Made by a program: the position numbers and the translations under genes | Source: Gemmatimonadales bacterium | Lineage (GTDB): Bacteria > Gemmatimonadota > Gemmatimonadetes > Gemmatimonadales > GWC2-71-9 | Direction of reading: 5' to 3' | Assembly: GCA_030601605.1 (NCBI GenBank) | Contig: JAUVTI010000014.1 | Coordinates: 1-21,891 of the forward strand | DNA: 21,891 bases | Shown: positions 1 to 8,693 of the stretch, piece after piece | How the letters are laid out: the number at the start of each line of letters is the position of its first letter | Numbering within the stretch: the first letter of the stretch is position 1 | The notes under the pieces: model-generated | Seen by the model: the letters and a program-made list of their open reading frames with translations, nothing else | Databases searched by the model: none | What the model was told of the DNA's origin: nothing

Positions 1-31
1 GGCTTCTGCAACCGGCAGGCTGAGCCCCGGG

Positions 32-37
32 TATATT
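32..37 (+). promoter_or_regulatory. Possible -10 box for the RND efflux operon
   Basis: A TATATT hexamer lies 32 bp upstream of the TTG start of the efflux pump gene. No convincing -35 hexamer is seen 16-18 bp further upstream, so this is only a candidate. The 69 bp before the gene hold no other recognisable feature; any upstream regulator gene would lie outside the window. Confidence 0.25.
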
Positions 38-69
38 GAGAACTTGTCTGCCAACCCAGAGGCACTTCC

Positions 70-3000
70 TTGAAGCTGTCCGACACCGCCATTCGCCGGC
101 CAGTGCTCACCAGCATGGTGAGTGCGGCATTGGTCCTCTTCGGCATGATTGGGTTTCTGCGGCTCCCAGTCCGCGAGTTCCCCGACGTGGACTCCCCGAT
201 CGTCTCGGTTTCGACCTTCCTGCGTGGCGCCAATCCGCGCGTGATCGAGTCCGCGGTGACCGACATCCTCGAGGAGGAACTGAGCACGATTCCGGGCCTG
301 AGGACCCTCACCAGCTCGAGCGTCGAGCAGTTCAGCAACATCACCCTGGAGTTCACGCTGGACCGGGACCTGGAGGTCGCCGCCCAGGACGTGCGTGACA
401 AAGTCTCGCGCGTGCGCGGCCGGCTGCCCCAGGACATCGAGGAGCCCGTCGTCACCAAGCAGGATGCCGACGCACAGCCGTTCTTCTGGCTGGCGTTGTC
501 CGGAGACAACTACGACCTGCTCCAGCTGTCGGACATCGCGGACCGTGAGGTCAAGATGCGATTGCAGACGCTGACGGGTGTGGGGCGCGCGCAGGTGTTC
601 GGCGAGCGCCGCTACTCGATGCGCATCTGGCTCTCGCCCAGCCGGCTGGCGGCCCAGAGCCTCACGGTGCAGGACATCCAGGCCGCGGTGCGGAGCCGCA
701 ACGTGGAGATCCCGGCGGGGCGGATCGAGTCCGAGCGGCGCGAATTCACGGTGCGCTCCCTGGGTGAGCTCAAGACACCCGACGAGTTCGGCAACCTCAC
801 CGTGGCCAACCAGAACGGGCAGCTGGTGAAGCTCAGGGACGTGGCCCGGGTCGAGTTGGGACCGGAGAACGACCGCACCGTGCTGCGCTTCCGGGGCAAC
901 TCGGCGGTGGCCATCGGAGTCGTGCGCCAGTCGAAGGCCAATCTGATCCAGGTGTCCGACGCGATCCGGGCGGAGCTGCCCGGCATCCAGGAGGCGCTGC
1001 CGCCGGGGATACGCATCGACGTCGGATTCGACGGCGCCCGGTTCGTGCGGCGCTCCATCAAGGAGGCGGAGGACACACTCATCCTCGCCGGCATCCTGGT
1101 CATCGTCATCATCTTCGTCTTCCTGCGCAACCCGCGGGCGACGATCATCCCGGGCCTCGCCATCCCGGTGTCCATCGTGGCGGCGTTCGGGGCGATGTAC
1201 TTCCTGGGCTTCACGATCAACAACTTCACTCTGCTGGCGCTCATCCTCGCCATCGGTATCGTGGTGGACGACGCGATCATCGTGATGGAGAACGCGTACC
1301 GGCATCAGGAGGAGCTGGGCGAGACGCCGCTCGATGCCGCACGGAAGGGCACCAGCGAGATCGCGTTCGCCGTGATCGCGACGACCGTGGCGTTGGTGGC
1401 CGTATTCTCACCGCTGGCCTTCCTGCAGGGCACCACCGGGCGGCTGTTCAACGAGTTCGGCGTCACCCTCGCCGTCGCCGTCGTCATCTCGAGCTGGGTG
1501 GCGCTCACGCTGACGCCGATGCTCTGCGCCAAGGTGCTCGAGGCGCCCAAGACGCACGGCCGCGTCTTCCAGATGTTCGAGCGGGCTTTCCTGCGGATCG
1601 CAGACACATACCAGGGCGCCTTGCGGATGGCGCTGCGGCGCCGCTGGCTCGTGATCGGCAGCGCCGTGGTAACCGTGGTCGTGGCGGTGGTGGTGTTCCG
1701 GTCCCTCAAGCGGGAGTTCGTGCCGCCGGAGGACCGCGGGTTCTTCATGACGATCACGGTCGCGCCGGAGGGCGCTTCGCTGGGGTACACGGACGGATAC
1801 CAGCGACAGGTCGAGGCGATCCTGGACCGCACGGAAGGCATCGACGCCTACTTCAGCATCGTGGGCTGGGGCGGCCGGGTGAACAGCGGGATCGGGTTCG
1901 TGCGTCTCGCCGAGTGGGAGGACCGCGACCGCTCCGTGCAGGAGATCGTGGGCGAGGTGCAGATGCAGCTGTTCGGCCTGCCCGGCGTGTTCGCCTTTGC
2001 GAATCAGCCGCCGGCGTTCGGCTTCGGGAGCCCGGTTCAGTTCGTCGTGCGTCACCCCAACTTCGACTCTCTTACGGCGGGGATGGCGCGGCTGGTGCCG
2101 CGGGCCCGGCAGATCAACGGGCTGGTGAACGTGGATACCGACCTCCGCGTGAACAAGCCGGAGCTCGTGGTGCGCTACGACCGCGACCGGGCCGAGGACC
2201 TGGGCGTGCCCATCCGTGACGTCTCGTCCACCCTCCAGGCCATGCTGGGCGGGCAGCGGATCAGCACGTTCACACGGGCGAACAAGCTGTACGACGTGAT
2301 CGTGCAGCTCGCGCCCGAGGAGCGCGCCACGCCCAGCGACATGACCGGTCTGTACGTACGCGGGCGGGATCGCACCCTGGTGCAGCTCGACGCGGTGGCC
2401 ACCGTGGAGGAGGGTGTGGGACCGCGCCAGCTAAACCACTTCAACCGGGTGCGCTCGTTCACGCTGTCGGGCAACCTGGCCCCGGGCTTCACCCTGGGTG
2501 AGGCGCTGGACTCGCTCGGAGCGGCGGCACGGGAGGTGCTCCCGGTCGGGAGCAGTGTCGCGCTGGCCGGGGAGTCGCGCGAGCTCGATGAGAGCGGCAC
2601 CGCGCTGTACTTCGCGTTCATGCTCGCGCTGGTAGTCGTGTACATGGTGCTGGCCGCGCAGTTCGAGTCCCTTGTACACCCGTTCACGGTGTTGCTCGCC
2701 GTGCCCCTGGCGGTGACGGGTGCGCTGGTGACCCTACTGCTCGCCGGCTCGACGCTCAATCTGTTCAGCCAGATCGGGATGATCCTGCTCGTAGGAATCG
2801 TGACCAAGAACTCGATCCTGTTGGTGGAGTACGGCAACCAGCTGAAGGCGAGAGGCATGAACGCTACGGAGGCGATGCTCGAGGCCGGCAGGATCCGGCT
2901 GCGCCCCATCGTGATGACGTCCATGGCCACCATCATGGCGACGATGCCCATCGCGCTGGGGCTTGGCGCGGGCGCGGCTAGCCGGCGCCCGCTCGGTTAC

Positions 3001-3135
3001 GCCATCGTGGGCGGGCTGCTGTTCTCGACCATACTCACGATCTTCCTGGTGCCGGTCGTATACGTGTTGCTGGACGGCCTCCAGTTCAGGGTCGGGAAGC
3101 GGACACCCAAGCTCGAGCCGGCGGAGGCGCGATGA
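70..3135 (+). CDS. RND-family (HAE1-type) efflux pump, inner-membrane permease
   Basis: This 1021-residue protein is the proton-driven inner-membrane pump of a tripartite efflux system, passing substrates from the periplasm or membrane to an outer-membrane channel. Length and layout match the AcrB/MexB family: a TM helix near the N-terminus, a large periplasmic loop, a TM block around residues 337-545, a second large loop, and a final TM block from about 845. The proton-relay motif GIVVDDAIIVMEN gives Asp400 and Asp401, and the partner lysine is Lys913 in VGIVTKNS, so the pump looks active. The start is a TTG at 70; it gives the family-typical N-terminus MKLSDTAIRRPVL, preceded by AGAGG. The next gene overlaps by 4 bp (ATGA). 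The substrate cannot be read from sequence; drugs, detergents or lipids are all possible. Confidence 0.95.
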   Translation: MKLSDTAIRRPVLTSMVSAALVLFGMIGFLRLPVREFPDVDSPIVSVSTFLRGANPRVIESAVTDILEEELSTIPGLRTLTSSSVEQFSNITLEFTLDRDLEVAAQDVRDKVSRVRGRLPQDIEEPVVTKQDADAQPFFWLALSGDNYDLLQLSDIADREVKMRLQTLTGVGRAQVFGERRYSMRIWLSPSRLAAQSLTVQDIQAAVRSRNVEIPAGRIESERREFTVRSLGELKTPDEFGNLTVANQNGQLVKLRDVARVELGPENDRTVLRFRGNSAVAIGVVRQSKANLIQVSDAIRAELPGIQEALPPGIRIDVGFDGARFVRRSIKEAEDTLILAGILVIVIIFVFLRNPRATIIPGLAIPVSIVAAFGAMYFLGFTINNFTLLALILAIGIVVDDAIIVMENAYRHQEELGETPLDAARKGTSEIAFAVIATTVALVAVFSPLAFLQGTTGRLFNEFGVTLAVAVVISSWVALTLTPMLCAKVLEAPKTHGRVFQMFERAFLRIADTYQGALRMALRRRWLVIGSAVVTVVVAVVVFRSLKREFVPPEDRGFFMTITVAPEGASLGYTDGYQRQVEAILDRTEGIDAYFSIVGWGGRVNSGIGFVRLAEWEDRDRSVQEIVGEVQMQLFGLPGVFAFANQPPAFGFGSPVQFVVRHPNFDSLTAGMARLVPRARQINGLVNVDTDLRVNKPELVVRYDRDRAEDLGVPIRDVSSTLQAMLGGQRISTFTRANKLYDVIVQLAPEERATPSDMTGLYVRGRDRTLVQLDAVATVEEGVGPRQLNHFNRVRSFTLSGNLAPGFTLGEALDSLGAAAREVLPVGSSVALAGESRELDESGTALYFAFMLALVVVYMVLAAQFESLVHPFTVLLAVPLAVTGALVTLLLAGSTLNLFSQIGMILLVGIVTKNSILLVEYGNQLKARGMNATEAMLEAGRIRLRPIVMTSMATIMATMPIALGLGAGAASRRPLGYAIVGGLLFSTILTIFLVPVVYVLLDGLQFRVGKRTPKLEPAEAR

Positions 3136-4439
3136 TCGCGACGCTACTGACGGTGTTCCAGCTGGCGGTTCCCGCGGCCGCATCCGCGGCGAGCGTTCCT
3201 CAGGGACCCGACTCGCTCATGGTCGTGACTCTCGCGGACGCTCTGCGGCGCGCGGCCAACGTGGACCCCAACTACGTCGCGGCGCTGCGGAACGTAGTCG
3301 ATGCCAAGTGGCAGCAGCGCGCGGCCTACGCGGCGTTCATCATTCCGGCCACCACGCTCTCGGTCACGCAAACCCGGTCGAACAATCAGGTCTTCAACTT
3401 CGGAACCGGGGATTTCGCCAATCGTCTGACCCAGGCACAGATCGACATGCGGCTCAACCTGTTCAACGGGCTGAGCAAGTTCTTCGAGGCCGGCCGGGCC
3501 GGCGCCGCGGTTGCAGCGGCCGACGCGAACGAGCTGCAAGCCCGATTCCAGACGGCGTTGCTCACCGAGGCCGACTACTACGACGTGCTGGCTCAGAGGG
3601 AGCTCATGCGGGTGGCCGCGGAGCGGGTGCGGCGGGCGGAGGAGCAGTTCGCCATCGCGCGTGCGCGCGTGCTGGGTGGCGCCGCCGTCCAGACGGACTC
3701 GCTGCAACTGCTGCTGGAGCTCACGCGTGCCCAGGTGGATCTCCTGCGGCAGCGGGCCACGTTGAGGGTGGCACGCATTGAGCTGGGCCGCCGCATCGGA
3801 GTTCCCGAACCGGTAGACGCTGCGCCGCTGGACACGCTGCCGTCGGGGCCGCTCCCCATCACGGAGCGGCAGGCGGTGCTGGAGGCGCTGCAGGAGGGGC
3901 CGCGCTATCGGGCGGCGCAGGAGGGGGCGCAGGCCGCCGCGCGGGCGTATAGCGCGGTCATGGGCCAGTATCTCCCTCGCGTTGATCTGTTCGCCACGTA
4001 TCAGGCCTTCGGGGATGAGTTCTTCCTGCCGGATGACTCGCGCCGGTGGATCTATGGGTTCTCGATCAACTTCCCGATCTGGAACAACGCGCAGCGGGAG
4101 ATCCAACTCTCCCAGGCCAAGTCCAATCGCGAGGTGGCTCGGGCGCTGCGCGACGACATTGAGCGCGAAGTGCGGCGCGACGTGGTCGCGGCGTACGAGG
4201 TGTTCGAGACGGCGCGCGCCAGTGCGGATCTGGCGGAGGTCGCGGTGGTAGTCGCGCGGGAGAACATGCGGGTCAATCAGGAACGGTACAGGGTCGGGGC
4301 CACCACCATCCTCGATCTGCTCACGGCTCAGGTGTCCTTGGTGGAGGCAGAGGCGACGTTGGTGCAGGCGAGCCAGGCCGAGCGTCTGGCGCTGGCCGGA
4401 TTGGAAGCCCTACTCGGGCGGCGGATTTACCCGAAATGA
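3132..4439 (+). CDS. TolC-family outer-membrane efflux protein
   Basis: A 435-residue outer-membrane factor that should form the trimeric channel-tunnel taking substrate from the RND pump across the outer membrane. The N-terminus (MIATLLTVFQLAVPAAASA) resembles a signal peptide with an Ala-x-Ala cleavage region near residue 18, though its basic n-region is missing. The rest shows the TolC pattern of two homologous halves rich in long Ala/Arg/Glu/Gln helices, each opening with a LADALRRA-like or ERQAVLEAL-like segment, and ends in a conserved region ending ALLGRRIYPK. It overlaps the pump gene by 4 bp and the adaptor gene by 4 bp, so the three are probably translationally coupled. A second TolC-type gene lies at 10616-11998. 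Confidence 0.92.
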   Translation: MIATLLTVFQLAVPAAASAASVPQGPDSLMVVTLADALRRAANVDPNYVAALRNVVDAKWQQRAAYAAFIIPATTLSVTQTRSNNQVFNFGTGDFANRLTQAQIDMRLNLFNGLSKFFEAGRAGAAVAAADANELQARFQTALLTEADYYDVLAQRELMRVAAERVRRAEEQFAIARARVLGGAAVQTDSLQLLLELTRAQVDLLRQRATLRVARIELGRRIGVPEPVDAAPLDTLPSGPLPITERQAVLEALQEGPRYRAAQEGAQAAARAYSAVMGQYLPRVDLFATYQAFGDEFFLPDDSRRWIYGFSINFPIWNNAQREIQLSQAKSNREVARALRDDIEREVRRDVVAAYEVFETARASADLAEVAVVVARENMRVNQERYRVGATTILDLLTAQVSLVEAEATLVQASQAERLALAGLEALLGRRIYPK

Positions 4440-5515
4440 GAGCCATGAACATCACACTGACACTCACGGCTGCGATGACGGCCGCAGCGCTGGCCGGTTG
4501 CGGCAACGAAGATCCGGGCGACGGCGAAGGGCAAGGAGGCGGACGTCCCCCGACGCCGGTCGAGGTCACCGCCGCATTCACCGACACGGTCCTGGACGCG
4601 ATCCGTGCAACGGGCCAGATCGAGGCCGTACAGTCCATCGAGTTGCGGCCCGAGATCACGGGCCGCTTGGTAGGCATACTGGCGCGCGAGGGAACGGAGG
4701 TGGCGCGCGGTACCCCGCTCTTCAAGGTCGACGACGCCGAGCTCAAGGCCGAGGTGGCACGGCTCGAGGCGGAGAGGGACCTGGCGCAGCAGGCGCTCGC
4801 CCGCACCCGGGATCTCATGCAGCAGAACGCATCGTCCGAGGCGGATCTGGAGCAGGCCGAAGCCAACGCGCGCAGCGCCGACGCTCGGCTCCAGCTGCAG
4901 CAGGTGCGGCTTGAGCGCACGGTAGTGCGGGCGCCGTTCGCGGGAGTCGTGGGCCAGCGGTACGTGAGCATGGGCGACTACGTCACCACCTCCGACCGCC
5001 TCACGACCCTGCAGACGGTCGATCCGCAGCGTGCGGTGTTCCGCGTGCCGGAGCGCCATGCGGAGCGGCTCGAGATGGGCCAGGAGATCACATTCCGCGT
5101 GGCGGCCGTGCCCGACCAGGAACTCTCGGGCGTCGTGGACTTCATCGATCCCATCGTCGAGCTGCCGGCGCGCGCGATCACGGTGAAGGCGATGGTCCGC
5201 AACCGTAATCGCGTGCTCAAGCCGGGGATGTTCATCGAGGTGCGGCTCACGACCGAGGTACGGCCCGATGCCGTGGTGGTGCCTGAGGATGCGATCCTGC
5301 CGCTCCAGGGCGCCGACTACGTGTGGGTGATCGCCGAAGGCCTGGCGACGCGGCGCGAGGTGGAGCTCGGCGTCCGCACGCCGGGGTTCGTGGAGATCCT
5401 CAGCGGTGTGGACGTGGGCGAACAGGTGGTGGTGGGAGGCCTGGAACGGCTCATCGAGGGCGCGCCGGTGGCGCCGATCCCGGTGGATCGCACGGCGCCC
5501 GAGGGCGCCGGCTGA
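4436..5515 (+). CDS. RND efflux periplasmic adaptor (membrane fusion lipoprotein)
   Basis: A 359-residue AcrA/MexA-type adaptor linking the inner-membrane pump to the outer-membrane channel. The N-terminal signal ends in the lipobox LAGC, so Cys22 should be lipidated and the protein anchored by lipid. Downstream come a lipoyl half-motif (ELRPEITGRLVGILAREGTEV), an alpha-helical hairpin at about residues 95-160, the second lipoyl half (VRAPFAGVVGQRYVSMGDYV), a beta-barrel domain and a C-terminal membrane-proximal domain (PEDAILPL). The ATG at 4436 overlaps the preceding stop as ATGA; an ATG three codons later is an alternative start. The gene order pump, channel, adaptor is unusual because the adaptor normally comes first. 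Its stop is only 3 bp from the stop of the convergent ABC permease gene. Confidence 0.94.
   Translation: MRAMNITLTLTAAMTAAALAGCGNEDPGDGEGQGGGRPPTPVEVTAAFTDTVLDAIRATGQIEAVQSIELRPEITGRLVGILAREGTEVARGTPLFKVDDAELKAEVARLEAERDLAQQALARTRDLMQQNASSEADLEQAEANARSADARLQLQQVRLERTVVRAPFAGVVGQRYVSMGDYVTTSDRLTTLQTVDPQRAVFRVPERHAERLEMGQEITFRVAAVPDQELSGVVDFIDPIVELPARAITVKAMVRNRNRVLKPGMFIEVRLTTEVRPDAVVVPEDAILPLQGADYVWVIAEGLATRREVELGVRTPGFVEILSGVDVGEQVVVGGLERLIEGAPVAPIPVDRTAPEGAG
5493..5510. other. GC-rich inverted repeat at the convergent gene ends
   Basis: A perfect 7-bp stem (CGGCGCC / GGCGCCG) with a CGAG loop lies in the last codons of the adaptor gene, just before two stop codons that face each other 3 bp apart. 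It could form a hairpin in either transcript. No T-tract follows on either strand, so it is not a standard intrinsic terminator, and it may be a chance result of GC-rich codons. Confidence 0.3.
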
Positions 5516-5518
5516 GGC

Positions 5519-6646
5519 TCACTGGCCCACGGTCTTCGGGAAGCGCAGCACCGCGAGCCGCAAGACGCCCACGGCCATCACGGCGAGAGCCAGGTACTGC
5601 GGCCACAGGGCAACAATCCCCTCTCCCTTGAGGAAGATCCCGCGCACAATCTCCAGGAAGTGGCGCACCGGGTTGAGCAGGGTGATCCACTGAAAGACCT
5701 CGGGCATGCTGGCGATCGGGTAGAAAAAGCCCGACAGGATGATGGCCGGCTGGAAGAACAGGAACATCGTCATGAACGCTTCCTGCTGCGTGCGCGATAT
5801 GGTCGATATCAGCAGCCCCACCGCCAACCCCGACAGAATGTAGAGCAGGGCGGCTGCCAGCAGCGCCGGCGGCGACCCGCGCATCGGGACCTCGAACCAG
5901 AGGATTGCGGTTGCCGAGATCAGCACCAGGTCGAACACGGCGATTGCGGCCACGGGCAGTGTCTTGCTCAGCATCAACTCCTCCGGCGTGAGCGGACTCA
6001 CCATGAGCTGATCCAGCGTGCCGATCTCCCGCTCACGCACGACCGCCAGGGCGGTGAGCATGAGGCACATCAGCATGATCAGCACGCCCACCACCGCCGG
6101 TACGTTGTACATGCGGCTCTCGAGAGTCGGGTTGTACCATGCGCGGACCCGCAACTCGATGCCGCCGGCGGGCAGCGTCCCGGTGGACGCGGCCCGGTCC
6201 AGGGCGAACTGCTGCACGATGCGCTGAGCATACCCCTGCGCCACGGTCGCGCTGTTGGACTCGGTTCCGTCGACGATGATCTGCACGGTGGCGCCGCCGC
6301 CGGAGGAGAGGTCCCGGGCGAAACCGCGTGGGATCTCGATCGCTACCAGAGCCTCACCGTGCTCCAGAGCTCGGACGATGTCCTGGGAGCGCCGCGACTG
6401 CCCGACGATCTTGAAGTATCCGGTCGCGCGGAACGCGTCGACGAGGCGCCGCGACTCGCTGGTCTGGTCATAGTCCACCACGTACGTCGCCGTGTCGCGG
6501 ATGTCGGTGTTCATGGCGTAACCGAACATCAGGAGTTGGATCACCGGCGCCACGAAGATCACGCCGCGGGTGCGCGGGTCACGCAGGAGCTGCCTGAACT
6601 CCTTCTTGACCATCGCGCGCAGGCGCGGCAGCGAAACGCGGCTCAC
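5519..6646 (-). CDS. ybhR: ABC-2 type export permease, YbhR-like
   Basis: A 375-residue membrane subunit of the ABC exporter. TM helix 1 (about residues 29-44, ending MFGYAMNTD) is followed by a long extracytoplasmic domain to about residue 190 and then a cluster of TM helices, the ABC2_membrane_3 layout. The stretch VVREREIGTLDQLMVSPLTP is the conserved cytoplasmic coupling region and closely resembles E. coli YbhR as I recall it, as does NPVRHFLEIVRGIFLKG near the end. The GTG start at 6646 is chosen because it overlaps the upstream stop as GTGA and has a strong Shine-Dalgarno (AAGGAGA, 6651-6657). The frame stays open far upstream, but that part lies antiparallel to nothing and overlaps the neighbouring permease. 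It is the last gene of its operon and pairs with the upstream permease. Confidence 0.9.
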   Translation of the reverse strand: MSRVSLPRLRAMVKKEFRQLLRDPRTRGVIFVAPVIQLLMFGYAMNTDIRDTATYVVDYDQTSESRRLVDAFRATGYFKIVGQSRRSQDIVRALEHGEALVAIEIPRGFARDLSSGGGATVQIIVDGTESNSATVAQGYAQRIVQQFALDRAASTGTLPAGGIELRVRAWYNPTLESRMYNVPAVVGVLIMLMCLMLTALAVVREREIGTLDQLMVSPLTPEELMLSKTLPVAAIAVFDLVLISATAILWFEVPMRGSPPALLAAALLYILSGLAVGLLISTISRTQQEAFMTMFLFFQPAIILSGFFYPIASMPEVFQWITLLNPVRHFLEIVRGIFLKGEGIVALWPQYLALAVMAVGVLRLAVLRFPKTVGQ

Positions 6647-7758
6647 GCGATCTCCTTCCTGAAGACGCCGATCGCGAGCGCCAGCCCGACGCTCGCGAAC
6701 ACGACCATGGCGAGCGCATCCACCCAAAGCACTTCCAGGCCCACTCCCTTGAGGAAGATCCCCTTGGTCACGGTCACGTAGTACCGTGCCGGTACGGCGT
6801 AGCTGAGGGCTCGCAGGGTGAGGGGCATCGTGGCGATCGGGAAGATGAAGCCCGAGAGCAGCAGCGCGGGAAGGAAGGTTGCCACCATGGCTACCTGGGT
6901 AGCGAGCACCTGCGATCGCAGCGCGGCTGAGATGAAGATCCCCAACCCGAACGCGCCGACCAGGAAGAGCAGCGTGAGCACGCCGAGCAACAGGAGGTTG
7001 CCACGCAACGGAACGTCGAACACTACGACCCCGACGGCGCACGCGAGTGCCACGTCGAACATCCCGATCGCCACATACGGGAGCAGCTTCCCAATCACTA
7101 CTTCGAGACGGTGAACCGGCGTCGCCGCGAGCTGCTCCATGGTGCCGCGTTCCCACTCTCGGGCGATGGTCAGCGCCGTCAGCATCGATGCGATGATCGA
7201 CATTATGACCGCCACCAGCCCGGGCACGATCATGTTGCGGCTCTCGAGCGTCTCGTTGTACCACACACGGCTCGCCATCGTCACCGGCAGCACCACCCGG
7301 CGGCCTTTTGGCACGACGTTGGCGGAATACCCCATGACGATTGCGTCGGCGTAGTTCTGCGCGATCGTAGCCGTGTTGGCGTCACTGCCATCCAACAGGA
7401 GTTGTACCGGTGCGCGGCGCCCGGACACCAGGTCGCGGGCGTAGGAGGGAGGAATCACGAGCACGAGTTGCGCGCGGCCCAGACTGAGAACGACGTCGGC
7501 GTCCGCCCGGCGCTCCAGGTACTCGGCGACGCTGAAGTAACCGGAGGATTCGAAGGCCTGCACCAGTCGGCGGCTCTCCTGCGTGAGACTCTCGTCGAGC
7601 ACCGCCATCTCGATGTTGCGGATGTCGAAAGAGATGGCGTAACCGAACAGCAGCAGCAGCACCAGCGGCAGGATGAATGCGAGGTACAGGCTGCGGGGAT
7701 CCCGCTTCAGCTGTAACAGCTCCTTGCGTGCGATTGCCCACAGCCTGGTCCGGCTCAT
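6643..7758 (-). CDS. ybhS: ABC-2 type export permease, YbhS-like
   Basis: A 371-residue ABC-2 permease. TM helix 1 at about residues 24-42 (FILPLVLLLLFGYAISFD) precedes an extracytoplasmic domain, then AREWERGTMEQLAATPVHRLE (the coupling region) and five or so further TM helices with LLSGFIFPIATMP and a SYAVPARYYV segment. These match E. coli YbhS more closely than YbhR, where AREWERGTME, LSGFIF and IPARYFV recur. It should form a heterodimeric channel with the downstream YbhR-like subunit, powered by the two ATPases encoded upstream. The ATG at 7758 overlaps the preceding stop as ATGA, and a GGAGGAG sequence lies a little upstream. Confidence 0.92.
   Translation of the reverse strand: MSRTRLWAIARKELLQLKRDPRSLYLAFILPLVLLLLFGYAISFDIRNIEMAVLDESLTQESRRLVQAFESSGYFSVAEYLERRADADVVLSLGRAQLVLVIPPSYARDLVSGRRAPVQLLLDGSDANTATIAQNYADAIVMGYSANVVPKGRRVVLPVTMASRVWYNETLESRNMIVPGLVAVIMSIIASMLTALTIAREWERGTMEQLAATPVHRLEVVIGKLLPYVAIGMFDVALACAVGVVVFDVPLRGNLLLLGVLTLLFLVGAFGLGIFISAALRSQVLATQVAMVATFLPALLLSGFIFPIATMPLTLRALSYAVPARYYVTVTKGIFLKGVGLEVLWVDALAMVVFASVGLALAIGVFRKEIA
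6651..6657 (-). promoter_or_regulatory. Shine-Dalgarno that fixes the ybhR-like start
   Basis: AAGGAGA on the minus strand sits 4 bp before the GTG at 6646, inside the 3' end of the upstream permease gene. It is one of the clearest ribosome-binding sites in the window, and it decides against the long upstream extension of this reading frame. Confidence 0.7.
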
Positions 7759-8693
7759 GCGTCTGCCACTCCTCCCTCACGCAGCACCAGCGCGACGAAG
7801 ACATCCTCCAGGGAGGGCGGTACTGCGTCGAGCGACTCGCACGCGAGGCCGTGCGCGGCCAGCACGCCGGGAAGGGCAGCGATCGCCGATGCTTCGTTCT
7901 CCACCATCAGGTGGACAGCACGGCCGAACAGCGCCGCCGTCACCACTCCCGGCGCCCCCTGCAGCGCCTCGACTGCCCGGGGAGCGTCGTCGGTGCGCAA
8001 CTCGAGCAGCGGCTGGTGCAGCGTGCGCCTGAGCTCGGCTGGGCAGTCCAGCGCGATGAGCCGGCCGCGGTTCATCAGCGCGAGCCGGTAGCAGTACTCC
8101 GCCTCCTCCATGTAGTGGGTGCTCACGAACACCGTAGTGCCGCCTTCGGCGAGCTCGTAGATGAGGTCCCAGAAGCTGCGCCGCGAGACGGGGTCGACTC
8201 CCGAGGTCGGCTCGTCCAGGAACAGGATCGGGGGCTCGTGCAGCACGGCGCAGCCGAGAGCCAGCCGTTGCTTCCACCCCAGCGGGAGCTCGCCGGTGGG
8301 ACGATTTCCGGCCTCGGTCAGTCCCGCCATCTCCCGCACCCACTCGCCGCGTGCCGCGAGGCGCTCTCCCGTCACCCCGTACAGGCCGCCGAACAGCTCT
8401 ATGTTCTCGTTCACCGACAGATCGGCGTACAGCGAGAACTGCTGCGACATATAGCCGATGTTGCGCTTCACCTGCGCCGTCTCGCGCGTCACGTCGAAGC
8501 CGGCTACCTGCGCCTCTCCCTCGGTGGGGCGGAGCAGCCCGGTGAGCATCTTGATCACGGTGGTCTTGCCGGCTCCGTTCGGTCCGAGGAAGCCGAAGAT
8601 CTCGCCACGCTCCACGTCGAAGCTGACCCGGTAGACGGCGGTGAAGTCGCCGAACCGGCGCGTGAGGTCGCGGACCTGTACCGCCTCAGTCAC
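7755..8693 (-). CDS. ybhF: ABC transporter ATPase, equivalent to the C-terminal half of YbhF
   Basis: A 312-residue nucleotide-binding subunit for the ABC-2 exporter. Walker A is GPNGAGKT (residues 37-44), Walker B ends in Asp160-Glu161 (ILFLDEPTSGVDP) and the H-loop His193 is present (STHYMEEAE). The signature is degenerate: LPLGWKQ at residues 136-142 instead of LSGGxxQ. In YbhF/RbbA-type proteins a degenerate LPLG-type signature is, from memory, characteristic of the second ATPase domain. The start is a GTG at 8693 that overlaps the end of the first ATPase gene by 8 bp in a different frame. E. coli has both domains in one chain; here they are two proteins. The C-terminal portion (PSLEDVFVALV) is the usual extension of this export ATPase family. 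Confidence 0.93.
   Translation of the reverse strand: MTEAVQVRDLTRRFGDFTAVYRVSFDVERGEIFGFLGPNGAGKTTVIKMLTGLLRPTEGEAQVAGFDVTRETAQVKRNIGYMSQQFSLYADLSVNENIELFGGLYGVTGERLAARGEWVREMAGLTEAGNRPTGELPLGWKQRLALGCAVLHEPPILFLDEPTSGVDPVSRRSFWDLIYELAEGGTTVFVSTHYMEEAEYCYRLALMNRGRLIALDCPAELRRTLHQPLLELRTDDAPRAVEALQGAPGVVTAALFGRAVHLMVENEASAIAALPGVLAAHGLACESLDAVPPSLEDVFVALVLREGGVADA

Noticed and set aside
5493..5510. Bidirectional intrinsic terminator between the convergent operons
   Set aside because: There is a GC stem but no T-tract on either side, and it lies in coding sequence; kept only as an inverted repeat.
6647..7264. N-terminal extension of the YbhR-like permease frame
   Set aside because: The extension overlaps the YbhS-like gene, has no permease-like sequence, and a strong Shine-Dalgarno precedes the GTG at 6646.
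8686..8693. A frameshift mutation breaking a single fused YbhF gene
   Set aside because: Each half is a complete ATPase with the normal C-terminal extension, and the second has its own GTG start and family-typical N-terminus. A sequencing or recent frameshift cannot be fully excluded, but nothing is missing.
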